From assembly GCF_050948215.1 (NCBI RefSeq), contig NC_135150.1:15107943-15171942 (forward strand): DNA of 64,000 bases, in the 5' to 3' direction. A model generated the notes under the pieces. That model was given only the letters and a program-made list of their open reading frames with translations. It was not told the origin of the DNA and did no database searches. This document shows, piece after piece, positions 46,664 to 58,287 of the stretch (its first letter is position 1; every line of letters starts with the position of its first letter). A program made the position numbers and the translations under genes. This DNA comes from Halictus rubicundus. Its lineage: Eukaryota; Arthropoda; Insecta; Hymenoptera; Halictidae.

Positions 46664-48184
46664 CACTAATGATGCAAATGGGTTAATTAGGGTTTGATTT
46701 AAAGTAGGACCAGATCAACACCTTCAGTTGCCCTATCCAGCGTGTATAAATATTCTAGTCTCTTCTCTTTCTCTAGTGCTTCCAACAACGACCGTCTAAT
46801 AAAATGAAACGATGTTATTAAAATCCACCTAGAACTGACGAAATCAAAAATGTGAAAAGTGTTTTGTCCGTAAGTAGCTAGTGACACGCAATCACGGCGT
46901 TTTTTCGCGCATCGGTGAATAGCCCCGGACAGCCACTGTCGCTCGGCGGTGCTAAAGAGCGAGATGATTAATGTCGTGCTTTTTCCAATAATATTATAAT
47001 AACAGTATTACCTCCGATTGAATGGCCACCGGACACGGATTAATGGCGCTATTCGATTACACATCGCGAAACGTTGTAATTACTGCGTGGCGGTGTACGC
47101 GGCGCGGCGTGGGGAATCGGTTGTTCATCAATCTATCGGTGAGAATCTATTAGCTCGCGGACGTCGTATTTGCATGGGGAATAAGCAGGGGTCGCGCGTG
47201 GTCGCGTCTCGGCGGTGGAAGCCGTTCGAGAAAGTCGAAAAACGAGGATCCGGTAAATCCGCGACAGGCGGATCGCAGAGCGGCGGTTTCCCGACGAAGG
47301 AGGATCCGCAGACAAGTGCGACGGAATCCTGGCACTGCTAGATCACCGGTTAAAGGTCCAGATATCCGCCGCGGCAGAGAACGATGGACGGAGAAGGAGA
47401 CCGGAGAAACTAGTTTCCGTCCGCTTTGTCCCTTTCGTTTCACGGCCACCCTCCGCGAGAAGATACCGGCGCGGCTCTGCCTGCCTTCTGCTTGGCTCTG
47501 CTTGGCTCTGCTCGGCTCGGCTCGGCTCGGCTCGACTCACCGGGTCTCTCACAGGCGTTAGGCACCGGAGCCCCGTTCGACCGCAAAACTCGTCCCGGAC
47601 TTTGCCGCCGCTAATCGACTTAGCTCGGTAAGTATATCCCGTGAGTAATATCACCACATTAACCCCTGGGCCCGTCGGTTGCACGCATAAATAGAATCGT
47701 CTTTGGCCGGCGAGCGGGGATCGCGGCGCTCGCAAAACGGGCCCCATATAAATGCGTGTGCGCGAGAAGGGTCAAGTCCCTAACGCTAGATTGATACTTT
47801 ACGCGATCGTGCCTAGGCACCGTGAACACGGACAACGGGGCCCCACGGCCGGCGCGTGTGGTCCAAGGAAACACGCCGGGTGGATCGTTAGGGGCCCGTC
47901 CGCGGCGGGGAACGGCGTTACCCGTACGCCGCCGCTGATGAGTAATTGATTTTAAACCGCGCGACACTTTATGCTTGATTCGCGAATTACACGCTATTCA
48001 CGCGGACCGGCCGACGCGCGCACGCGAGCCCCGAGATTTATCGGGGAACGTCGGGGGAGGAGCTGCGCTCGGTGTTCAACCCCTGGAAACACGGGGAGCC
48101 CGGCATTTATTTTTCAATACGTTCCCTTGTAGATTCCCGGCGGAAAATATCCGCAGCGAACAACTAAGCCTAACCCTCCCTAGC
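46311..48184. other. Non-coding region, AT-rich then GC-rich
   Basis: Contains the AT microsatellite at 46614-46658. Frames at 47.0-47.9 kb (up to 134 codons) overlap on both strands with no domains. A CTCGG-type pentamer run near 47490-47535 accounts for some of them. Confidence 0.5.
46614..46658. repeat. (AT)n microsatellite
   Basis: About 22 uninterrupted AT units. Confidence 0.95.
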
Positions 48185-49112
48185 CTAGCACCCTGTGATT
48201 CTTTTCATCTGCGTTGGGGCGAGGTCAACATTGACTCTTTGCGCCAGTCTAAAGTCTCTAAAGATATAGTTCTTAATATTAGTTAAGAACTGTAATGGAG
48301 AAATGGATTTTATGCATTTGTAGCATTTCTAGTATTTTGGTCCTGAACTACTAGCTTGAAGTGTCTCTAGCACTCTGTGATTCTTTTGATCTGCGTTGTG
48401 GCGAGGTCAACATTGACTCTTTGCGCCAGTCTAAAGTCTCTAAAGATATAGTTCTTCATATTAGTTAAGAACTGTAATGGAGAAATGGATTTTATGCATT
48501 TGTAGCATTCCTAGTATTTTTTCCCGAACTAGTAGCTTGAAGTGTCTCTAGCACTCTGTGATTCTTTTGATCTGCGTTGAGGCGAGGTCAACATTGACTC
48601 TTTGCGCCAGTCTAAAGTCTCTAAAGATATAGTTCTTAATATTAGTTAAGAACTGTAATGGAGAAATGGATTTTATGCATTTGTAGCATTTCTAGTATTT
48701 TGGTCCTGAACTAGTAGCTTGAAGTGTCTCTAGCACCCTGTGATTCTTTTGATCTGCGTTGTGGCGAGATCAACATTGACTTCTTGCGCCAGTCTAGCCT
48801 CTAAAGATACAGAACTCCTTGATATTAATTAAGGACTGTTACAGAGAAATGGTTTTATGCATTTGTGGCATTTCTAGTATTTTTCCCGAACTAGTAGTTT
48901 AAAGTGTCTCTAGCACCATGTGATTCTTTTGATCTGCGTTGAGGCGAGGTCAACATTGACTTCTTGCGCCAGTCTAGCCTCTAAAGATACACAACTCCTT
49001 GATATTAATTAAGGACTGTTACGGAGAAATGGTTCTTTGCATTTGTGGCATTTCTAGTATTTTTTCCCGAACTAGTAGCATGCAGTGTCTCTAGCACCCT
49101 GTGATTCTTTTC
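48185..49112. repeat. Satellite array, five 181-bp monomers plus a partial
   Basis: CTAGCAC recurs at 48185, 48367, 48548, 48730, 48910 and 49091, a period of 180-182. Each monomer has GATTCTTTTGATCTGCGTTG, the GCGCCAGTCTA block, an imperfect hairpin in the first three (AGTTCTTAA facing TTAAGAACT) and GGATTTTATGCATTTGTAGC. The last two monomers share private changes (TTGATATTAATTAAGGACTG), so they form a subgroup. The GGATTTTATGCATTT core equals the terminus of the GACTGCGGA MITE family. Confidence 0.93.
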
Positions 49113-51067
49113 GAGAGAATGGAACGTATTCTTTTAACCCAAATCCAGACCTCTCAACCATAATTCTTGCTAAAATACACACATAGTGTGAACGTCCGTG
49201 AAATATTTTTCAGAATCGAAGGAATTTCCAGTTTCCCGTCGAAGAAGGGTTTGAAAAGGCAGGTGGAAGAGCAAGGATTTTACGAAGACAATGTTCAGGA
49301 GGATCGAGCGGACTGGCCTGTGCCTCGGCTCGGGACGAGCATCGTTATTATTTAAGCATACCATTAGAAAGTCCAGAACGTCCCGGAGCGGCGCATTCGT
49401 TCGGACGCATTCAAATAATTCGCCGCCGCATGGGGCACGTCTCAATTACAGGTACCGCGGGCCCCGTCGGGCTTCCAGCGGGGCAGGGACCACCTCGAAG
49501 ACGTCATTAGGAAATGTCACAAATTGGTCTAATTAGCGGTGCCATTTGTCCGGTAACGAGCCCGGGTCGCGGGCAATTAGCTTTTTAGTGAAAGTAAGAG
49601 TACGCGGGACGGGAGAAGATGAAAAGAAAAGAAGAGAGAACCGAACGGCAATTAGTGACGTAAAGGGAATCGCTGGTCAACGCTGGACACGTCGATCGGC
49701 GGAAAAACGTCGACGAATTAGCCCGTTAGAAAGGCGAGGAGGTCCGTGAGCTAAATGGCAACTTGATCACTTTCGTCGGAAAGTTCGTTAGCGGAATTTG
49801 ACGATTTGAGGCACGTAGCTGACGCGATGCTACGCGACGTTTGCACCTATTTACCTGCGCCGCGTGTTTCCTTGAGATCGGCCTTTTACGTAATCCTCCC
49901 ACGCCGGGGGAACTGGCGCGAATCGGCGCAAACGAGTTTTGGACTGGACGCGGCGGGGATCGCACGGCAGGCAGATGTGTCCGAGGATTGTTCGCCTCAT
50001 GTGTATCACTGTTGCGGATGATTCATAGATTTCATGCGGCGCGACTGGCTCGCTTGCCGGCTCGGTTGCCCGCTTGCTCGCTTGCTTTCCTGCCGGCCGT
50101 CCCACATCCGTATCCACCGCGCGCGGATGTAAAATTGCGCGCGGAGGAAACAGTGTGGCAATCGTTTCGCGGGCGCCTTCGCCGGGATTACCTCGCGCGA
50201 CTGGCTACCCTGCAATACCCTGCACCTCGACACGAAATACCGTGTTCACGTGCCAATGTCGCTACCGTTGCGACCGTCGACGCAACCAACCGATGTCCCC
50301 GAATCGCTTCCTTCAACTACGCCCGCCATTTGCCCCTTCGACGCGTCTTTCGCCAGAACGGTCCCACTATTCTGACACTCCATTCGCGAAACAGGTGCTT
50401 CACCGAGGGCTATTTCATATTTCTAATAAGCGACGAAAACGAAACCAATCGCAAGGGAGAAAAAATCGGTAAGCATGGAAGTTATATAGCAATCAAAGGC
50501 ATTTTTATATTGAACCTGCGGCAAGAGATTGAAATCACAGTTTTCTACGATGTTCAATGATGTAGCACTCTATAGTCTCGACATTTAGTTTTGTATGTCC
50601 CAAAGGTAAATTAACACTACAGTGACGACTGACTTGTAAACGAAGTCTGAGGTTCTCGTCGAGCGTCGCATTTGAAATACACAGAGCACGCTGGAAACCT
50701 AAGAGTCACATCCGTCTATAAGTCATAAGCCTATGACTACTAACTGGTAGTGACAAGAAGACTGAGAAAATGTCTCTCTTCGATACAATGCTGCACGTGG
50801 CTCGAGAGACGGCTCTCGGAGCTTCGGCCCCTCGCCGCGGTGGTGTGGGTAGCTCCACTGACTCCAAATCGTATGCTTGGCACTGACTCGTAACGAGAAT
50901 TCACTGTAAATCTACCACGGCCGGGCAAATTGACCTTTTCAAACTTCTGCGTACAATTTCGTTCATACAACACTATCACATCGCTATTTACGACTTTTCT
51001 TAATGTATGTATACAATGTATTTTTCAGTATTTATTTCTCGTATTATTTTCATTTTTCCAAGAAATG
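49113..51067. other. Non-coding region
   Basis: GC-rich in its middle. The longest frame, 239 codons near 49841-50560, is Arg/Ala/Pro-rich with overlapping frames on the other strand and no domain. CGAGAATTCACTGTA at 50894-50908 equals the Tc1-like MITE terminus and may be a relic. Confidence 0.45.
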
Positions 51068-51272
51068 TATGTCTCTTGTCCTACCTATCGCGGCCGGTCT
51101 AATTGAAATTATATGAAAATAAATTTGTATCGTCATGTTATGGAAGTTGCTCATCTGCTAATTCATTCAGCAACAAATTGACTATTCTCTACGTTCAATG
51201 TATTAACAATAACTTTTTGTAAGCTCCGGTCATTTTGACCGGTAGGAACAAGAAGTGTCGGTAGGTTTAGTG
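51068..51272. mobile_element. TTAA-type MITE, CACTAAACC family, degenerate left end
   Basis: The right end is TGTCGGTAGGTTTAGTG then TTAA at 51273-51276, with CCGGTCATTTTGACCGG just inside. The left end is only suggested by CCTACCTATCGCGGCCGG, as the terminal CACTAAA and TTAA are eroded. Confidence 0.55.
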
Positions 51273-51276
51273 TTAA

Positions 51277-52095
51277 TAACGTATTTCTTTAAAAAGATGA
51301 CAAGACCGAAATTATTCGTATAAAATAATTATTCATATTAACCCGTTCGATGATCCAAGCATCAATTGTAGAAAGGGCGCCGTTCAGCTCATGGTTTCGT
51401 CACAGGCAACTAGAAATTCATTAAAGCCACAGGACCATTATCTACTCTCTTGCGATCTATCGCATGATAAGAAAAATCTTGCTGCACGCAGCATTGAAAC
51501 CTGAGAACATCCACCGTTCCGAGAAAGAAAGTGAATGAGCCTCTATGAGTAATCCTCGAAGACAATCTAATCTCCCGTTCATCAGTTCCTGTTCTGCAAC
51601 TGGTGTTCTCGATCAATTAATGCGAAGAAGGTCTCGGCGACGGTGTCACCGGTGCGGCGGCGGCCGGGGAGGTAGAGGTTTACGTGGAACGACGCAATTG
51701 AAAGTGGAAGGAGGCCGGGGCGACCAAAAGGATGTCCAAACGGAATCAGGATCGGCATGGGCATAGAACCGTGCCCCAGGCAGCCTCGTCGACATCCTGC
51801 CTTTGCCAGGATTGCGACACTCTCCGCGGCTCGTGCACGAGGAGAACACACGGTGCCCCGGCAGCGGAAGGAGATTTTGCGCAATCGGCCGCCCATTGTC
51901 TCAGGATCCTCCGCGTCGGGGTCGACTTCGACGTCGTCTTCGTCGCACCGCAGCAATCGCTCTTACGGTGCCTACGAAACTTGCTAACCGATCAGAGGAG
52001 CAAGCTCGAAATTGCGATAGGACCCTTTCGTTAGCCCTTCATTTTACACCTTTATTCCGCCATCGTACGTTCTATTCCACCGTTGACTATGATCA
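51277..52095. other. Non-coding region
   Basis: A minus-strand frame of 124 codons near 51582-51956 has an acidic N-terminal stretch but overlaps frames on the plus strand and has no recognised domain. Confidence 0.4.
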
Positions 52096-52284
52096 CTGGG
52101 CCAAGGATTTTATACATTTATAATGAAACTGTGACGAATGCAAAACAGTAAAAACATTTAAAACATTTAAATATACTGTTCTGTTATCACCAGCGTATTA
52201 CAATTATTAAGAAAAGGTAAGGAAGGTGTTTATGCCAGGTGGCTGACAGTTTTTATTTTGCACAAAAATCCACGGTATAATGGT
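52096..52284. mobile_element. Diverged GACTGCGGA-family MITE
   Basis: The left part AAGGATTTTATACATTTATA and right part TTTTATTTTGCACAAAAATC then CACGG resemble the inverted ends of the copy at 57619. The shared interior motif AAAACAGTAAAAACATT supports the match. The extreme ends are uncertain. Confidence 0.45.
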
Positions 52285-53947
52285 CACCTGTCGTGCACTT
52301 ACGGTATTAAAATTTTGCATTCATTCATAAAAATACGGCACGGCTACATCGAACCTGTGACGGAAGGTATAAAAGCAAAATATTTTTCCTTGATGAATTC
52401 ATAATGAAGCAGTAATAATTACACACCAGCCTCTCAGCTGTCCCTACTTGCTCTCATTCTCATTTTATCGAACTTCTTGTGTTAAAACGGCTGCTAAATC
52501 AGCTCGCAAATGGCTTGAACGATTTCTTGCGTCAGCTCGTCTTGATGCGTTGTGTTGTGATCGTATTGGCGTCCATTAACAAACGATTCATTCCAAGCGA
52601 CCACTTGTACCCTCAGTCACGTCCTTAAATTTCACCTTCAATAATTAAAAACGCGATAATAATACCTTATGCAGCGGAAGTCGGTACTATTCGCGTATTC
52701 ATGGTTTCAGCTATCAAGGAAACGGATAAGTAGAATAGTCCGCGACGAGGATTCAGTGCAAGACACATCTACTTGAACTTCCAGTTGGTCTGATCTAGAT
52801 AAGAATAACTATGCTGTTGTACAATACCGAATCCGGTCGCCGCTAGACCTACGAGACCAAAATTTTGAATCTAAGATTACTGAGCTGCATTTCCGAGAAA
52901 TGATTCAATAAATTTGTTTCTTTGGACACACAATGCAAATAAATGTACTCTTGTCATTTTTAGAAACTATGATAAAATCAGTCAGTGTCCCGTGTATCTA
53001 GTGTCAATATTTGACTGACCGTCTTACGTTAGGACGATAGTCTTCGGTGTCCTGGTCAATGGTGGATATCCGACGAGAGGGATGTTGGAAACGCGCAGTT
53101 GTAGGTATAGTCTTCGTCCTAGATACGGTTCTAGTCACGGCATTGTGCGCGCGTTCCTCTTACCTGGACCAATCGTCGGTGGCTTCCACGTCTGGCCGGT
53201 TACCGGAAGCAAACAGCGGCAGGGAGGACAGGCGGGGTGTGTAAAGAGGCTGCGTTTCCGGCGACGGAATCGACAAGGACGAGCCGGGACCTCGCGCCAG
53301 ATGCATCCTTCGCTGCACAAGCTAGCGGTTTCTTTCACGAGCGCGAGCGGCACGCTGGAAAACGGAACTTCGCGGCTCGTGCACACGGGTACCCGTGCGA
53401 CCTGTCGTGACGATGCGCTCCTAACAATACGGATAATGCGGATTTTCGTAACGCTCCGAAACGGGGTCGCGAAGATAAATTGACTGACGAATACCGGCGA
53501 GTCGCCTCCTCGTTCCAACGGCGCGCACGTTTACCAACGGAAATGCTCGTAAAAGACAAAGATGGTGCCCTATTGCGCGATCCCGCGCCACCAGGCACCC
53601 GTAATTCATCAATTACGCCTTCCACACCACGATAACATCCGAACGATCCTGCCTGATTACAGCCACGCTGATTAGAGCCGTGCCGATCACGCTCGGCTCG
53701 GCGGCTACCGAATCGACCACTGCTGCAAGTCCGCAAACATGATTTTTCCAGTGGCGCTAAAGTTTATTTGGAAAGTTGGGATATAAAATTGGGTACGCTC
53801 GATATGCCAAATCGGAAAATTATTCCTCCGAGAACGAGGAAGTCAGTGCATTGGGTACGTTCTATAGAATATTTCAAAATTTGTTGCTAGACCGGATTTT
53901 TATGGAAATTATTATGGAAGTGACAGGAGTCACTTAGGAATCTGCCT
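52285..53947. other. Non-coding region
   Basis: No gene recognised. Overlapping frames at 53.05-53.74 kb lack domains. Confidence 0.45.
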
Positions 53948-53951
53948 TTAA

Positions 53952-54103
53952 CACTAGACTAACCAAATCCTAAACGCGACTGATGCATACTCCTTTATAA
54001 TACTCACATTTGCATTTATTTAGATTTAATACGATTTTCATGGTAATAAGTATGCTTGAATAAAGAAGTATACTAGTAGGTATATTGACCGGCAATTCTA
54101 GTG
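53952..54103. mobile_element. TTAA-type MITE, CACTAAACC family, short copy (152 bp)
   Basis: TTAA then CACTAGACTAACC at the left and TTGACCGGCAATTCTAGTG then TTAA at the right. Confidence 0.65.
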
Positions 54104-54107
54104 TTAA

Positions 54108-56477
54108 TATTACCTGGTGGTATGTCTGTCCTAATTATAATGTTAAATTCTAGCTTTTCTGTGTGCAGTGTGTGATCATCGATCACTCATCAAATTATTA
54201 GAGTCACAGTATGAACTACGCCCTTTTTGTTCGTGTCACAAAACGTGTCCTACAGTGTCTCCAAACATACGCTTGTAATTTGCTAAACTGAAGCTCCATA
54301 AAAAGATAGTAAACGTTCTGTACAGGTAGGTTTTGTGTGAATCATTCATTTGTAGAAGTATTGTGTCAATCAATAATTTTATCTAATTTGATCTACTGTA
54401 TATTCGAGGCGGTACCAAGATGGAAGATCGTAGATATCGGGCCGGGGCTTTGGACGATCCCTCGGGCGGACGAAATATTGTTTCAGCGGAGACAGGGATC
54501 ATTGTAGAGGTGGGCCCGCCAACTCATGTATGTAAAGACCTGGTAAGCACATATGCTCGTTCAGCCCGTGCTAATGAAGTAGACCAGACACGGGCAAGAA
54601 GCGGGCCCGGTACTGCACTACCGGGGCGTGGCCGCATACATGAATACGAAAAACGTGGTCTCGGAACGAGTGCACGGCTCGTTCCAGGTCTGTCAAAAAC
54701 ACCGAGCATAAGAGATGCCCTCTGAGCGTGCCACCTCTGAGCGATCGGCCAAAGAAAAGCCCCGGACGTCTCCTGCACGAGCCGAAGAAAAAGAGAATGC
54801 GAGCTGCGTTTACGAGCGGTCATCCGGTGTCCCTCCTAACGAGCCCAAAACGCGCGATGAATAATTTCTGGACGCCTGCCACGGGGCCGCTGTGTTTTTA
54901 CACGGTGCTGAACGGCCGGATGAATTCGAGCCCGGTGTCGTTTGTTTTATTTCTCCGAGATGAAACAAATAAGGGGCGAGCTTCGATTGTGTATGACTTA
55001 CACCTCCGTTGGGTCGCGATTAGAATATTTTCGAATTCGATGGATACTTGATATTCAAAGCTAAATGCTGTTGTGGGAATGGTTCTCTTCCAGGTACGGT
55101 GACCAATTTGGAAAGCGTTCGGTGTATAAATTGTCATGCGACACTTGCACCTTTTGTTTCGGACGCTTTAACGGTTCGATTGCCACGCGCATTTTATGCG
55201 TTTTTAACGCGACGAATTAGCAGCGTTATTAACGACAATTGCCAGTTACGTAATGAAATTCTCACCTTACACTATAATCTAAATAATTTCAGCATGAATA
55301 AGTGGACGTCGATTAATTCATTTTATGACTTTCATTTTTAAGCGATTCCATAGCGGAGGTCGTTCATTCTTTTGCGATGCATTTGTTTTAACATGAAATC
55401 TGAAATTTTATATGCAATTTGGATGTATAAGTGTAACAGATTTCTGTGAGCAATTGTTTTTCAATTATTCGTCGAGAAACGATGTTATGTTGAACGGCAA
55501 TAATTTTGTTCACTAATACTTATTTCTATGGCAATGTTTAAATATATTTTAATATTCAACATGATCATCAGTGAGACGATTCGATAGTGATCAGTGACGT
55601 TCTGTGATTCCTTTATTTTACTCTTTTCTCTGTTAGTATCGCGTTACGTGTTGCAATTGTAATTTTCGGGATTCGAAGAACTTTTAATGCCTAGTGTAGG
55701 AAGTGTCCGATCCGAGCTTTATTCGGTGAGATATTTTCTAGCGGGAGATTGTAGTGACTATCGGTAAATGTTCCCAACTGAAAAGTATAAAATCGGATAG
55801 GTTGTTCGAGGCACGGTGACGCGAAACGACGCGTAAATCAAAGTAGGAAAGGTTTGCGATAGGTCGCACAGCCCAACACATCGACGTACTCTTGTTAGAC
55901 TGGCGAATTAGCAGCGTCGTAACGGGGATCGGCGTCGCACCGCTTCGTCGCAATTAAACCGCGAACACCTGTCGTCCACGTTTGCGAAAATGTAACAGAC
56001 AGGCCCTTTCGCTCGAAAGGGCAATTCTAGCTCCGGTCCTATTGCGGAGAATTTTCTCCACTTTGCAGGTCGTTGGATTCGTCTTGACCTCGGCTATCAT
56101 ACAGCGATAATAAAAATATACCATTCTGTTTAAAAAAACTTCGATGACCTTGAAATCTCAAAAAATATAGCCTTGAACAAATTTTTTTGCCTATCATAAT
56201 ATTTGCCCCTCTGAACCAAGTAATGTTTTCCTCTGACATTTTTTTCTATCATAATAAACAAGCGAGATATTATAGATGCTCGTGTTAGGTGAAACAACCT
56301 GTATATTCAAAAGTTACAGTACAACAATTTACTTTTTCCCTTGCCAATAAATTTAACAAACATTAATATCGACTGACAGGTGTTGCCTTATAGAAATAGC
56401 AAGATTGAACTTTTCATTCCCATGGAAAGATCTTTATACTTTCAATAATTGTAAAATAAAGTGACTAAAACCGATGA
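54108..56477. other. Non-coding region
   Basis: A 101-codon frame at 54420-54725 starts in good context (CCAAGATGG) but has an overlapping frame on the other strand and no recognised domain. The rest is AT-rich with nothing identified. Confidence 0.4.
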
Positions 56478-56499
56478 TTTGACGGTGGTAGGTTTAGCG
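56478..56499. mobile_element. Right-end fragment of the CACTAAACC-family TTAA MITE
   Basis: TTGACGGTGGTAGGTTTAGC then G, followed by TTAA at 56500-56503. No left end was found. Confidence 0.4.
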
Positions 56500-56503
56500 T
56501 TAA

Positions 56504-57452
56504 TGAACTGCGCTGTAAATGCATACTGTGTAGGAGCTACATTGTACAGGAAAGTCTAATAAAAAAGATTTCCTGTTTGGTAGTCAAGGCTCAGCAAAAT
56601 GAAACCCACCCCTCTTGCATGACATTCTTTAGAGAGACATTCCAGTGACCGGAAGTGTGAGCGATCACGCCGTGAAAAAAGCACGGGGTCCCCGACACAT
56701 CGTAATTTTTACGAGTGATGTAGGCCGGCGTGTATCGCGCGTGCCGCTCGTGATCGAGAATGAAGGGATCGAGGACCGAAGCGCGTGTATTCGTTTCTTC
56801 TCGATGGACCAGTGGACGAATGGACGAAGGGGGAGGGGGTTCGGATCGGGACATGGCATGCCAAGCATGCCGTCGTGTCGACCCGGAGATTAATGGTGCT
56901 TTAATAACGTTAATTGAAGCCCTTAGAAGAATCGATACGGCGCCGATCGGACCGGTATCGTTTCGAGATACCGATCGATCTTATGATAAATAGTCAGCGG
57001 CACTGCGGGCGACCGCTCCGACGCCTTCGCCCTCGAATGAGCACAGATCGAGAACCCTTGCCCTTCCATTTCAACTCTTTCTTTTATTCACCGACACTGG
57101 CTTCAGAGAAAGAGAGAGAGAGAGAGAGAGAGACCTCTCTGATCCTCTTTTCAGCCTAAGTATCCACCTACAAAGAAATTCGGACGCTCCGTTGGTCCCC
57201 TTTGTGCTCGCGCCCGAGCGTTTCCACGGGACGCGTTCCGAAATTAACCCCTTTAAGACTAAATTACGGGGGTTGTTCCCCGTCAATGGAAAGTTGCTAG
57301 CTCATTTCCGAGGATTGAAATAGATCTGACTGACAGCGAACGTTCAATGCACAATTGGCTGGAGGAAGACCCGTGTTTTGACAGCCTCAGACTGCTTTCC
57401 TAAGGCAGAAACGCGACGTAGACCCAGTCGTTGCCATTCCAGAATGATGACT
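56504..57452. other. Non-coding region with a GA repeat
   Basis: Contains the (AG)n run at 57108-57133. No gene recognised. Confidence 0.5.
57108..57133. repeat. (AG)n microsatellite
   Basis: About 13 AG units. Confidence 0.9.
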
Positions 57453-57500
57453 GGACTGCGGATTTTATGAATTTATGACAGGAATGAATCCGAAAATACT
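57453..57500. mobile_element. Left-end fragment of the GACTGCGGA MITE family
   Basis: GGACTGCGGATTTTATGAAT then TTATGACAGGAAT, 165 bases upstream of a complete copy of the same family. No right end was found. Confidence 0.5.
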
Positions 57501-57618
57501 GTCGTGTTACCCTCGTTAAAATTATCGAGAAAAGAAGCTAATGTTTACGCAGCGTCGGTCGCAGTCGAAGCCGCCATTTTCTTCCGAATCAATATTCCAC
57601 ATAACTGACCGATCACTA

Positions 57619-57811
57619 GACTGCGGACTGTATGCATTTATGAGAAAAATGAGTAGGTACAATTTAAAACAGTGAAAACGTTAAAAGAATTTAAAAGTAC
57701 TGTTATATTATTTCCAACCTATTAAACATACTAAGAAAGAAAATTCTATTTCACTCCAGTTTTTTTGTGATTCAAGTAGAAAATTTTTATTTTGCATAAC
57801 CGTCCACAGTC
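57619..57811. mobile_element. GACTGCGGA-family MITE, complete copy (193 bp)
   Basis: TA at 57617-57618 and 57812-57813 flank GACTGCGGACTGTATGCATT and TTTTGCATAACCGTCCACAG then TC. The ends are inverted repeats of about 25 bp with scattered mismatches. No coding capacity. It defines the family, as TA target duplication is clear. Confidence 0.72.
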
Positions 57812-58101
57812 TACTAGCCACACCAAGATACTAAAGACATATTTTTCATACTAAGATTGATTTCATACAAGATACTAAGACATATTTTCAGATAATTTGG
57901 CTTTGAGTAGCATTGCTCACTGCAAGACAACTCTCTTAAAAAGCCTGTTGGGGCATCGGCTATACCTTTGTTATAAATGGATACTTTTCACTATAAAAAT
58001 TACTAACTACACTGCAAATATTACTCTTTCTTATGTTAATCCTTAGAAGTAAATATACGACCTTGTTTTCTTTAAAAGTCGTGGCAAACCCCATTATTTA
58101 A

Positions 58102-58287
58102 TACTAAACCTACCACGGTCAAAATGACCGATTTTATAATATGTTACAATTGTGGAAACTATAAAAATTCATTTACGGAAAATAGTAGACTAGATCTCCT
58201 TGAAATTATGGACAATCTCAATAAAAGGGTTGCAATTTGTATAAGGCAACATTTGCCAGATACTGTTAATGTCTGGTGGGTTTAGTG
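58102..58287. mobile_element. TTAA-type MITE, CACTAAACC family (186 bp)
   Basis: TTAA (58098-58101) then TACTAAACCTACCACGGTCA at the left. At the right TGGTGGGTTTAGTG is followed by TTAG, one change from TTAA. Confidence 0.72.

Noticed and set aside
49841..50560. 239-codon plus-strand open frame
   Set aside because: Arg/Ala/Pro/Cys-rich, with open frames overlapping on the other frames and strand as expected in CpG-rich DNA. No domain or splice signals.
50894..50908. CGAGAATTCACTGTA, equal to the Tc1-like MITE terminus
   Set aside because: Only about 15 bases with no inner similarity. Too short to call a copy.
51582..51956. 124-codon minus-strand frame with an acidic N-terminal stretch
   Set aside because: The acidic run comes from GAC/GTC-type simple sequence and plus-strand frames overlap it. 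No domain.
54420..54725. 101-codon plus-strand frame in good start context
   Set aside because: Composition is moderately protein-like, but an overlapping 99-codon frame exists on the other strand and I recognise no homology. Kept as unproven.
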